From positions 62,001 to 126,000 of the forward strand of contig JAVVEL010000004.1 of the NCBI GenBank assembly GCA_032260385.1: a stretch of 64,000 nucleotides of DNA. Reading direction: 5' to 3'. The number at the start of each line of letters is the position of its first letter. The first letter of the stretch is position 1. Of the stretch, positions 56,338 to 64,000 are shown one piece after another. Position numbers and translations under genes: made by a program. The stretch is from UBA9300 sp032260385 (GTDB lineage: Bacteria; Bacteroidota; Bacteroidia; Bacteroidales; VadinHA17). The notes beneath the pieces were generated by a model. The model ran no database searches. It was given only the letters and a program-made list of their open reading frames with translations, and was not told where the DNA came from.

Positions 56338-57723
56338 ATGTCATTAATAAAGTCAATATCGGGTATAAGGGGAACAATAGGAGGCAAACCGGGTGAGGGT
56401 CTGAGTCCTCTTGATGTGGTCAAATATACTGCTGCCTATGCTGAATGGGTATTGAGGAGCGTAAATAAGCGGAAAGCAATGGTGGTCACGGGGAGAGATG
56501 CCAGGCCCAGCGGTGAGATGATAAACAAAATCATCACTGCCACTCTCACGGCTATGGGCATAGATGTGCTGGATCTTGGACTGGCTACCACTCCTACCGT
56601 CGAAATTGCCGTAGCATCTGAAAAGGCCTCAGGAGGGATTATACTGACGGCCAGCCATAACCCTGTGCAGTGGAATGCCCTTAAATTATTAAACGGCAAA
56701 GGCGAGTTTGTGACTGCGGCTGACGGAGCTGAAATACTGGAAATAGCAGAATCAATGGATTATTGTTTTACCTCTTATGATAAGATTGGAAAGCTTGTGC
56801 ATACGGGTGATTATAATAAAAAGCATATTGAAATGCTCCTTGCCCTGCCGGATATAAATGTAGAGAAAATAAAGGAACGGGACTTCACTGTGGTTATTGA
56901 CTGTGTTAATTCCGTGGGCGGTTTAATATTACCTGACTTACTCAGGAGCCTGGGAGTGAAAAATATTATAGAAATATTTACGGAACCAACAGGAATATTC
57001 CCGCACAATCCGGAGCCACTACCGGAAAACCTGGGTGAACTCAGAAAGACTGTCATAAGCAGGGGGGCTGATCTTGGCTTTGTTGTTGATCCGGATGTTG
57101 ACAGGCTGGCGATTGTCTCGGAGGATGGTACCTGCTTCAATGAAGAGTATACCCTTGTCGCCTGCGCTGATTACATTCTTTCAAAACAAAAGGGGAACAC
57201 CGTGAGCAACATGTCTTCAAGCAGGGCCCTGAGAGATATAACTGAAAAACATGGCGGCAAATGGTATTTTTCTGCCGTAGGTGAGGTAAATGTGATTGCA
57301 AAAATGAAGGAGGTGGAGGCCGTGATAGGCGGTGAGGGGAACGGTGGTGTTATTTACCCTCCACTTCATTACGGGCGTGATGCCCTGGCAGGAATAGCTC
57401 TTTTCCTGTCATTGCTGGCGGAAAGTGAACTCACCTGCTCACAGTTAAAGGCAACTTACCCGGATTATGTTATTTCCAAAAACAGGATAGACCTTCCGGA
57501 TAGCAGCATGGCAGAAAAAATTATCAGAAAAATAAATGAAGAACTGGAGCAAAAGGTTGTAAGTAAGGAAGACGGGCTGCTTCTTGAGGATGAAAGAGGA
57601 TGGGTGAACATCAGGAAATCCAATACTGAACCAATATTAAGGATTTATTCCGAAGGGAAAACCAGTCAGGATGCCGACCGGCTTGCAGAAGAAATCATAA
57701 AATTTGTTAAAAAAATAATTTAA
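56338..57723 (+). CDS. glmM: Phosphoglucosamine mutase (GlmM-type alpha-D-phosphohexomutase)
   Basis: A 461-residue alpha-D-phosphohexomutase that interconverts glucosamine 6- and 1-phosphate on the route to UDP-GlcNAc. It opens SLIKSISGIRGTIGG. The phospho-serine lies in TASHNPVQWNALKLL (about residue 100), the Mg loop in DPDVDRLAIV, the sugar-binding loop in GGEGNGGVIYPPLHYGRDA, and the phosphate-binding loop in RKSNTEPILRIY. A phosphomannomutase/phosphoglucomutase activity is possible for this subfamily, so the substrate is an inference. The ATG at 56338 is chosen because the upstream extension is unlike the family. Confidence 0.86.
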   Translation: MSLIKSISGIRGTIGGKPGEGLSPLDVVKYTAAYAEWVLRSVNKRKAMVVTGRDARPSGEMINKIITATLTAMGIDVLDLGLATTPTVEIAVASEKASGGIILTASHNPVQWNALKLLNGKGEFVTAADGAEILEIAESMDYCFTSYDKIGKLVHTGDYNKKHIEMLLALPDINVEKIKERDFTVVIDCVNSVGGLILPDLLRSLGVKNIIEIFTEPTGIFPHNPEPLPENLGELRKTVISRGADLGFVVDPDVDRLAIVSEDGTCFNEEYTLVACADYILSKQKGNTVSNMSSSRALRDITEKHGGKWYFSAVGEVNVIAKMKEVEAVIGGEGNGGVIYPPLHYGRDALAGIALFLSLLAESELTCSQLKATYPDYVISKNRIDLPDSSMAEKIIRKINEELEQKVVSKEDGLLLEDERGWVNIRKSNTEPILRIYSEGKTSQDADRLAEEIIKFVKKII

Positions 57724-57913
57724 CAAGCACTTATTTGTGTTTGATGGAATAAAAGCCTCATTCTGTTTGTCAACTTTATTGATGGAACAATTTATTAATT
57801 CCATTGTTAATAATTGTTAAATAGGTATTTAATATAATTTATGCGGATTTAGTAGAATAAAATTTTAATAATTTCGCAACGATTTTTTTTGATTTGTACA
57901 AACTTATAAAATA
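57724..57913. other. AT-rich promoter region of the efflux cluster
   Basis: The 190-base gap is AT-rich, with AACAAT/ATTGTT inverted and direct repeats at about 57786-57820. TAATTTCG (57869-57876) resembles a -7 box with one mismatch. No coding frame was seen. Confidence 0.4.
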
Positions 57914-59389
57914 ATGAAGAAGACTTTAATTATCTCAGGAATAGTAGTAGTAGTTGCAATAATTGCTCTTATTGTATTTAACCGTCTTACTAAAAAGGAC
58001 GAGATTGCACTTCTTTTTGCTGAGGCCAACAGGGGAACTTTTGAGATTCTTGTATCGACCACCGGGGAACTGCAGGCAGAAAATTCAACTGATATTGAGG
58101 GGCCCCAGGGCCTTGGAGGAAGGAATATGAGGTTCAGGGATATAACAATACAGGACCTCATACCCGAGGGAACCGTTGTCCAGAAGGGCGATTATGTGGC
58201 TACACTTGACCGTTCAGATGCCGATAACAGCCTGAAAGATGAGCTGGATGAACTTGAGCAGATGGAGAATGACTACGAAATGAAGAAACTGGATAGCACC
58301 ATTACCCTGGGCGACCTGAGGGATGATATCCTTAATCTGAAATTCAATATGGATGAGGCTGAGATTACCCTCGAACAATCCAAGTATGAACCTCCTACTA
58401 CCATAAGGCAGAACAGGATAAACCTGGATAAAGCATCAAGGGCCTACGACCAGGCATTGAAAAATTATGAGCTCAAGGTTCAGCAGGCAAAGGCTGATAT
58501 GAGGGAGGCTTACCTGGAACTGCAAAAACAGAGGGAGACTGTAAATCAAATGCAGGACGTGCTTAAGGAATTCACCGTAACTGCACCTGCACCGGGAATG
58601 GTTATCTACAAACGGGAATGGAGCGGTGAGAAACGGAAAGTGGGATCGAGCATCAGTCCCTGGGACCCGGTTGTGGCCACCCTGCCTGATATGTCATCTA
58701 TGATATCAAAAACCTATGTTAATGAAATAGATATAAGCAAGGTCAGCCAGGGGCAGCCTGTGAGAATTACGGTTGATGCTTTTCCCGATAAAAGATACTC
58801 GGGGAAGGTGATAAGCGTGGCTAACATAGGGGAGCAATTGCCAAATACTGATGCAAAGGTTTTCGAGGTTATCATAAAGCTTGATGCCGTGGAGTCAATA
58901 CTCAGACCTTCAATGACAACAGGTAACCAGATAGTTACAAAAACATTTGAAAATGTTATCTCTATTCCTCTTGAATGTGTTCATGCTACCGAGGACAGTA
59001 TACCCTATGTCTATCGCAGAAACGGGACAAGACAGGTTGTTGTTCTTGGTGAGTCAAATGAAAACAGGGTGATAGTGGAAGAAGGTCTGGAGGAAGGAGA
59101 ACAGCTCTATCTCAGCATACCTGAAGAACCGGAAACATTTAAGCTCACCGGGGAGGAACTGATTGAAAAAATTCGTGAGAAAGAGAGACTGAAAAGGGAA
59201 GAGGAAGAAAAAAGGGAAAAAGAAATCGAAGAACGAAATAATCGTGGCTCACAGCAGATGACTCCCGAGATGAGGGAACGCTTAATGAATATGAGCGAAG
59301 AAGAAAGAGAGCAGATGCGCAGTAGGTTGCAGCAGCAAGGAGGTGGCCAGGGCCAGGGAGAAGTGCGGGAACAATCTGCCAACAGCTGA
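57914..59389 (+). CDS. MacA/HlyD-type periplasmic efflux adaptor
   Basis: A 491-residue membrane-fusion protein with an N-terminal membrane anchor (about residues 1-22). A lipoyl-like domain starts AEANRGTFEILVSTTGELQ. A long alpha-helical hairpin (about 105-215, rich in Glu, Gln and Lys) and a beta-barrel domain (VNEIDISKVSQGQPVRITVDAF) follow. A charged tail of about 90 residues (KIREKERLKREEEEKREKEIEERN...) ends in a Gln/Gly-rich stretch; this is longer than in standard MacA. The family links an inner-membrane transporter to a TolC channel. It is followed by the permease and the TolC gene. Confidence 0.87.
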   Translation: MKKTLIISGIVVVVAIIALIVFNRLTKKDEIALLFAEANRGTFEILVSTTGELQAENSTDIEGPQGLGGRNMRFRDITIQDLIPEGTVVQKGDYVATLDRSDADNSLKDELDELEQMENDYEMKKLDSTITLGDLRDDILNLKFNMDEAEITLEQSKYEPPTTIRQNRINLDKASRAYDQALKNYELKVQQAKADMREAYLELQKQRETVNQMQDVLKEFTVTAPAPGMVIYKREWSGEKRKVGSSISPWDPVVATLPDMSSMISKTYVNEIDISKVSQGQPVRITVDAFPDKRYSGKVISVANIGEQLPNTDAKVFEVIIKLDAVESILRPSMTTGNQIVTKTFENVISIPLECVHATEDSIPYVYRRNGTRQVVVLGESNENRVIVEEGLEEGEQLYLSIPEEPETFKLTGEELIEKIREKERLKREEEEKREKEIEERNNRGSQQMTPEMRERLMNMSEEEREQMRSRLQQQGGGQGQGEVREQSANS

Positions 59390-59427
59390 TAAACCAGCAC
59401 TTTTTAAATCATTTTTATTGAACTGAT

Positions 59428-60798
59428 ATGAGAAAAAGGTATTTGCATGATGTGGTAATTGCTTTTGAGGCAATTCTGGCTAATAAACTGAAATCTATTT
59501 TAACAGCCCTGGGTATTATTTTTGGTGTCGCGGCTGTTATAAGTATGCTTGCTATCGGTAAGGGGGCACAACAGGAAATTCTTGAGCAAATTAAGATGGT
59601 TGGTGTCAATAACATACTTATAAGCCCCATAATTAAATCCGATGATTCCTCAAATGAAGAAGGTGAGAAACAGCAGAATAAATTCAGCCCCGGACTCACC
59701 CTTTATGATGTGGATGCCATCAGGGAGATACTGCCATCGGTAAAAAGTATAAGCCCGGAAATATCCTTTAATTCCACAGTTGTGCTGAACGGGATGAATT
59801 ATCCTGCCAAACTGGTGGGCGTAAAGAATGACTATTTTGACCTCTATAACCTACCCCTTAACCATGGTACCATTTTTAATGATTACCAGGAACAGCATGG
59901 TATACAGGTGTGTATAATAGGAGCAAATATCAGGGCTAAATTTTTCAGCAAGGTCGACCCGGTGGGTCAGTATATAAAATTCGACGGCGTATGGCTTAAA
60001 GTAATTGGTGTGCTCGAACGTACCAACGTGGACCTTACCGGCTTCGAGGAAACAGGTGTCAATGTTTATAATGACAATATCTACATTCCTGTTAAAACAA
60101 TGTTGCTCCGCTACCAGAACAGGGAACTCCTTACAAAGAAACTTACCACCGAAGCCTCCACCCAGGTTATGGCAATGGGTCACGGAAGGATGATGAGCCG
60201 TACTGTAAGCAGCGGCTCTGATCCTTCACAGTCATCCTCAACCAACTACCACCAGCTCGACAGGATAGTGGTGCAGGTGGCAGAAACCGAACAGCTGAAC
60301 CCTTCAACAGAAGTTCTCAGCCGTATGATGATGAGAAGACATATGAATGTGAAGGACTTTGAAATAACCGTCCCTGAATTATTGCTCAAACAACAACAGA
60401 GGACAAAAGATGTTTTTAACATAGTTCTTGGGGCAATAGCCAGCATCTCACTTGTGGTGGGTGGTATTGGAATAATGAATATAATGTTTGCATCGGTAAT
60501 GGAAAGGATAAAGGAAATCGGAACACGTATGGCCATTGGCGCAAAGAAAATGGATATCGTGGTGCAATTCCTCTCCGAAGCTATCCTGATAAGTGTTACC
60601 GGTGGTTTTATTGGTGTTTTCATTGGAATCGTACTCTCCAAACTGATAGATGAAATTGCGGGAATACTGACAATTGTATCACCATTCTCAGTAATCGTCG
60701 CTTTTGGCGTTTCTGCCGCCGTAGGAGTTATATTCGGATATTCACCGGCCAAAAGGGCATCTGAAAGAGATCCTATAGAATCACTCAGGTACGAATAA
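59428..60798 (+). CDS. MacB-like ABC permease without ATPase domain
   Basis: A 456-residue FtsX-superfamily permease. The N-terminal span (about 18-42) is preceded by a short cytoplasmic part. A periplasmic MacB_PCD domain (about 45-320) and three C-terminal spans follow, with VVGGIGIMNIMFASVMERIKEIGTRMAIGAKKMDI and the ending SPAKRASERDPIESLRYE. Unlike E. coli MacB there is no N-terminal nucleotide-binding domain, and no ATPase gene is next to it. It must use an ATPase encoded elsewhere. Substrate unknown (drug, peptide or lipoprotein-like cargo). Confidence 0.87.
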   Translation: MRKRYLHDVVIAFEAILANKLKSILTALGIIFGVAAVISMLAIGKGAQQEILEQIKMVGVNNILISPIIKSDDSSNEEGEKQQNKFSPGLTLYDVDAIREILPSVKSISPEISFNSTVVLNGMNYPAKLVGVKNDYFDLYNLPLNHGTIFNDYQEQHGIQVCIIGANIRAKFFSKVDPVGQYIKFDGVWLKVIGVLERTNVDLTGFEETGVNVYNDNIYIPVKTMLLRYQNRELLTKKLTTEASTQVMAMGHGRMMSRTVSSGSDPSQSSSTNYHQLDRIVVQVAETEQLNPSTEVLSRMMMRRHMNVKDFEITVPELLLKQQQRTKDVFNIVLGAIASISLVVGGIGIMNIMFASVMERIKEIGTRMAIGAKKMDIVVQFLSEAILISVTGGFIGVFIGIVLSKLIDEIAGILTIVSPFSVIVAFGVSAAVGVIFGYSPAKRASERDPIESLRYE

Positions 60799-60813
60799 AA
60801 ATCAATCATTGTT

Positions 60814-62301
60814 ATGAAGCGAATATATTTTTTCTTGTTACTTGTAGCCTTTATAGGCTCAGGTAAGCCGGTTTATTCACAGGAAGTTAAAAGACTGACT
60901 CTTGAAGACGTTATCAAACTCTCCGAAGACCAGTCCTTACAGGGCATCCTGGCAAAACATATGTTCAGGGCCAGCTATTGGCAGTACCGGACATTCAAGG
61001 CCGAATACCTGCCTTCATTGACCCTTACCGGTACCTTCCCCGAATATAACAGGATATATGAAAAAGAATATGACTACAGTACAGGCAAGGAGTATTATGT
61101 CGAAAAAAATACCAATAGCCTGCTCGGACAACTTTCACTGTCGCAAAATATAGGCTTAACGGGTGGTAGTATCTCTCTCCAGTCTGACCTCAGGAGATTT
61201 GATGTCCTGGGTGAAGACGGGTCAACACAGTATATCTCAACACCCGTCAGTATCAATTTTAACCAGCCCCTTTTCAGGTTTAACGAACTCAAATGGCAAA
61301 AACAAATTGAACCTCTTAAATACGAGGAGGCAAAAAAATCTTACCTGTCTAACATCGAGGAAGTGCATCTGAATGCCGTCCGGAGATTTTTTCAGCTGGC
61401 ACTGGCGCAGATAAATATGGAAATTGCCAATATGAATTATGCCAATGCTGACACTCTTTACCGGCTTGCACAGGGAAGGTATAACCTTGGTACCATAGCT
61501 GAAAATGATATGCTGCAGATGGAACTCTCATTCCTTAATGCTGAGACTTCAAGGAATGAGTCCAGAAATAATCTTAACGACATGAAGCAAAGATTGTCCT
61601 CCTTCCTGGGTTATACAGAAAATGTGGAGATAGAATTGATAATACCAAATGAAATACCAACTTTCAATGTTAGTGCTGATAAGGTGCTCAACCTGGCACT
61701 TGAAAATAACCCGGATATAATCTCCTACCAGGTGCAGCTGCTCGAAGCCAACATGAATGTGGCCCAGGCAAAAGCAGAAAGAGGACTGAATGCCAATATG
61801 AATATAAGTTATGGGCTGCAGGGACAGGACCTGATAATACCGGGAGCCTACCAGGCCCTTGATGACCAGCAGCGTGTCAGCATAGGCTTCTCAATACCCA
61901 TAATGGACTGGGGACTTCGCAGGGGCAGGTACCGAATGGCTCAGTCATCACAGGAAGTAACAAAAACCCAGGTTCAGCAGTCAATGATCGATTTTGAGCA
62001 ACAGTTATTTCTTGATGTGGCACAGTTTAACCTCCAGGAGGACCAGGTGCGCATAGCAGCCAAATCAGATACCGTGGCAATGAAAATGTATGAAGTCACA
62101 AAACAAAGATTCCTTATTGGCAATGTTGATGTCCTGGAATTGAATAATGCCGATACCAAAAAAGATGAAAACAGGAGGGGCTATATACAGTCACTGCAGA
62201 ATTACTGGACCTACTATTATAACATCCGCAGCCTTACTCTTTTCGACTTTCAAGCTAATAAGCCCATTGAATATGATTTCGATGAACTTATAGCAGAATA
62301 G
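60814..62301 (+). CDS. TolC-type outer-membrane efflux protein
   Basis: A 495-residue outer-membrane factor with a signal peptide (FLLLVAFIGSGKPVYSQ) and two long helical OEP repeats. The first opens LTLEDVIKLSEDQ. Later segments ANADTLYRLAQGRYNLGTIAENDMLQME and VTKQRFLIGNVDVLELNNADTKKDENRR show the OEP motif. It completes a tripartite system with the preceding adaptor and permease; the permease stop is 15 bases upstream. No lipobox is seen. Confidence 0.92.
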   Translation: MKRIYFFLLLVAFIGSGKPVYSQEVKRLTLEDVIKLSEDQSLQGILAKHMFRASYWQYRTFKAEYLPSLTLTGTFPEYNRIYEKEYDYSTGKEYYVEKNTNSLLGQLSLSQNIGLTGGSISLQSDLRRFDVLGEDGSTQYISTPVSINFNQPLFRFNELKWQKQIEPLKYEEAKKSYLSNIEEVHLNAVRRFFQLALAQINMEIANMNYANADTLYRLAQGRYNLGTIAENDMLQMELSFLNAETSRNESRNNLNDMKQRLSSFLGYTENVEIELIIPNEIPTFNVSADKVLNLALENNPDIISYQVQLLEANMNVAQAKAERGLNANMNISYGLQGQDLIIPGAYQALDDQQRVSIGFSIPIMDWGLRRGRYRMAQSSQEVTKTQVQQSMIDFEQQLFLDVAQFNLQEDQVRIAAKSDTVAMKMYEVTKQRFLIGNVDVLELNNADTKKDENRRGYIQSLQNYWTYYYNIRSLTLFDFQANKPIEYDFDELIAE

Positions 62302-62312
62302 GAAAAAATTAA

Positions 62313-62320
62313 TATCTTTG
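62313..62320 (+). promoter_or_regulatory. Putative -7 box of secDF
   Basis: TATCTTTG matches TAnnTTTG exactly, 61 bases before the secDF ATG. The leader includes a nine-codon frame (62341-62370) of unknown significance. Confidence 0.5.
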
Positions 62321-62381
62321 CCCGTCCGTTTAGGACCCGGATGCAAATATTGATTTTTAGCAAAATATAAAACACTTTGAA

Positions 62382-64000
62382 ATGCAAAACAAAGGAGCTA
62401 TTCTGTTTCTGGCTATAGCACTGGCACTGGTGAGCATATACCAGCTTTCTTTCACCGTAGCATCTTATAACGTTAAGCAGCATGCTAAAGAGTATGCCGG
62501 CGGAGACCTTGTGAAAGAGGTGCAGTACCTCGATTCAATATCATCACTTCCCAAGGCCGAATGGAGCTTCCTGGGTAATACCTTCAAGGAAGTGCAGTCA
62601 AAAGAGCTGAACCTTGGTCTTGACCTTAAAGGTGGTATGAACGTGGTCCTGGAAGTTTCAGTGGAAGAAATTATCAGGGCTCTTTCGAATTATAATACCG
62701 ATGAAAACTTCAACCGCGCCCTGGAATTGGCAAGGCAGAAACATATGGAAAGCCAGCGTAACTATGTTGAACTTTTTGGCGAATCTTTCGAAGAACTTGA
62801 TCCCAATGCAAGCCTGGCAGCTATCTTCGGAACAATGGAACTACGGGATAAGGTCAATTTTAATTCCACAAATGCTGAAGTGCTGGATGTGCTCCGTGAA
62901 GAAACAGAGAGTGCCATCGATAATGCATTTAATATTCTCAGGAGCAGGATCGACAGGTTTGGTGTAGCCCAGCCTAACATATCAAGACTTGAGGCCGCAG
63001 GACGTATACTGGTCGAATTGCCGGGAGTAAAAGACCCACAGAGGGTCAGGGAACTCTTGCAGGGGACGGCAAAGCTGGAATTCTGGGAAACATATGAGAA
63101 TTCGGAGGTCATTGGTTACCTCATGGAAGCAAATAAGCTTCTTGCTGACCTGGAGAAAGACATGGAAGCCCTCAGAACTTCTGAACAGGCTGATTCAACA
63201 AAAGCTGAAGAAGGTGAAGTGACTTCAGTGGAAGACCTTATTCAGTCAGAAGCCATTCAGGATACTTCAGCAGAAGAAACACTCCTCGATATGCTCAGTG
63301 ATACTACCGGTACGGAGGAGGCAGAAAGCCGTGATGAGTGGAATACACAGAATCCACTCTTTGCCGTACTCAGCCCTGCAGTTAGCAGGGAGGGAGAACC
63401 ACTGCCAAGCTCTACAATCGGCTATTCACACTATATGGATACCGCCAAGGTCCTGGATTATCTTAACATGACCCAGGTAAGGTCACTTTTTCCCCGTGAT
63501 ATAAGATTTTACTGGAGTGCCGATCCCATGAGGGGTGATGAGAGCGAGAGTATTTATGAGCTGCATGCAATAAAGGTTACAACACGTGACGGCCGACCGC
63601 CACTCGATGGAGATGTGATAACATCTGCAAGAGTGTCCTACGGGCAAACAGGCTCAGCAGCTAAAGTGGATATGTCAATGAATGCCGAAGGCTCACGCGT
63701 ATGGGCAAGGCTTACCGGCTCCAATATCGGGAAATGCATCGCCGTTGTACTGGATGGCTATGTCCGTTCGGCTCCACGGGTATCAACCGAAATCAAAGGA
63801 GGATCATCTGAAATTACGGGTGATTTTACCATTGAAGAAGCGGAAGACCTGGCCAATATTCTCAGATCAGGTAAACTGCCTGCTCCCGCACATATAATCA
63901 ATGATACCGTTGTGGGTCCGTCACTGGGCAGGGAAGCCATCAGGGCAGGTCTCAATTCATTCGTGATAGCCTTCGTGGTGGTGCTGGCCTATATGGTATT
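62382..64000 (+). CDS. secDF: Protein-export membrane protein SecD (SecDF), 3' end missing
   Basis: About 539 residues of a frame that runs off the right edge. The N-terminal span (about residues 5-27) is followed by the SecD P1 base region with LNLGLDLKGGMNVVLEV. Further segments are the RIDRFGVAQPNISRLEAAGRILVELPGVKDPQRVRELL motif and KCIAVVLDGYVRSAPRVSTEIKGGSSEITGDFTIEEAEDLANILRSGKLPAP. The sequence ends in the second membrane span (FVIAFVVVLAYMV). An acidic insertion (about 270-310, rich in Glu, Asp and Ser) is longer than in E. coli SecD. SecDF uses the proton gradient to pull exported proteins out of SecYEG. A fused SecDF is usual in Bacteroidota, but the SecF half cannot be seen here. 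Confidence 0.95.
   Translation, partial: MQNKGAILFLAIALALVSIYQLSFTVASYNVKQHAKEYAGGDLVKEVQYLDSISSLPKAEWSFLGNTFKEVQSKELNLGLDLKGGMNVVLEVSVEEIIRALSNYNTDENFNRALELARQKHMESQRNYVELFGESFEELDPNASLAAIFGTMELRDKVNFNSTNAEVLDVLREETESAIDNAFNILRSRIDRFGVAQPNISRLEAAGRILVELPGVKDPQRVRELLQGTAKLEFWETYENSEVIGYLMEANKLLADLEKDMEALRTSEQADSTKAEEGEVTSVEDLIQSEAIQDTSAEETLLDMLSDTTGTEEAESRDEWNTQNPLFAVLSPAVSREGEPLPSSTIGYSHYMDTAKVLDYLNMTQVRSLFPRDIRFYWSADPMRGDESESIYELHAIKVTTRDGRPPLDGDVITSARVSYGQTGSAAKVDMSMNAEGSRVWARLTGSNIGKCIAVVLDGYVRSAPRVSTEIKGGSSEITGDFTIEEAEDLANILRSGKLPAPAHIINDTVVGPSLGREAIRAGLNSFVIAFVVVLAYMV

Noticed and set aside
57724..57760. CAAGCAC/GTGTTTG hairpin after glmM as a terminator
   Set aside because: The stem includes a G-T pair and no T-run follows.
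60246..60809. A 187-codon frame antisense to the MacB-like permease
   Set aside because: It mirrors a conserved permease and has no supporting signal.
1..64000. tRNA genes, CRISPR arrays, insertion sequences or prophage genes
   Set aside because: Both strands were read through the gaps and none was recognisable; every long gap is below 250 bases.

Overview
The window is chromosomal DNA of a member of the Bacteroidota, most likely the Bacteroidales/Marinilabiliales side of the phylum. Indicators are a type IX secretion (T9SS) gliding-type C-terminal domain with a PorP/SprF partner, a Porin_10-type outer-membrane protein, a glycine-lipid acyltransferase pair, a SecD with the usual long N-terminal part, a DUF4783 gene beside nadC, and many start-proximal promoter boxes of the Bacteroidetes form TAnnTTTG. 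Shine-Dalgarno sites are mostly absent. No rRNA, tRNA, CRISPR array, insertion sequence or prophage was seen. No gene-free stretch exceeds about 240 bases, and several convergent gene pairs touch or overlap at their stop codons.

Layout. 1-3463: the 3' part of a purF-type gene, convergent with the glsA-glsB glycine-lipid pair. 3615-18999: a complete division and cell-wall (dcw) cluster, mraZ-rsmH-ftsL-ftsI-murE-mraY-murD-ftsW-murG-murC-ftsQ-ftsA-ftsZ, with a 10-bp-periodic MraZ operator in front and a strong intrinsic terminator behind. It lacks murB and ddl. MurE carries the DNPR motif, predicting meso-diaminopimelate peptidoglycan. 19027-23129: a putative porin, an MltF-like lytic transglycosylase lipoprotein and a CoA-type Nudix hydrolase. 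23352-26712: gatE-gatD, the archaeal-type tRNA-dependent glutamine amidotransferase, unexpected in a bacterium. 26951-35349: a LolC/E-type permease, an aminotransferase, valS, an unrecognised lipoprotein and a glutamine-synthetase homologue. 35337-38135: yihY, nadC and DUF4783 on the minus strand, diverging from rlmH.

38153-52610 is the most distinctive accessory block. It starts with a very large multi-span NtrY-like histidine kinase. A tight five-gene operon follows: a 1380-residue T9SS type-B surface protein with a glycine-rich region and six Ig-like repeats, a PorP/SprF partner, a PD40-PKD protein, an unrecognised secreted protein, and a transmembrane beta-propeller/SpoIIE phosphatase receptor. 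I infer a secretion-linked surface structure with its own envelope-sensing phosphatase.

52626-64000: a small lipoprotein, the rluB-like/era/der ribosome-assembly group, a phosphoglucosamine-mutase-type enzyme (glmM), a MacA-like adaptor, a MacB-like permease without an ATPase domain and a TolC-type protein, then the start of secD (secDF), which runs off the right edge.

All domain and family calls come from reading the translated sequence. No database search was run. Promoter calls rest on motif matching alone.
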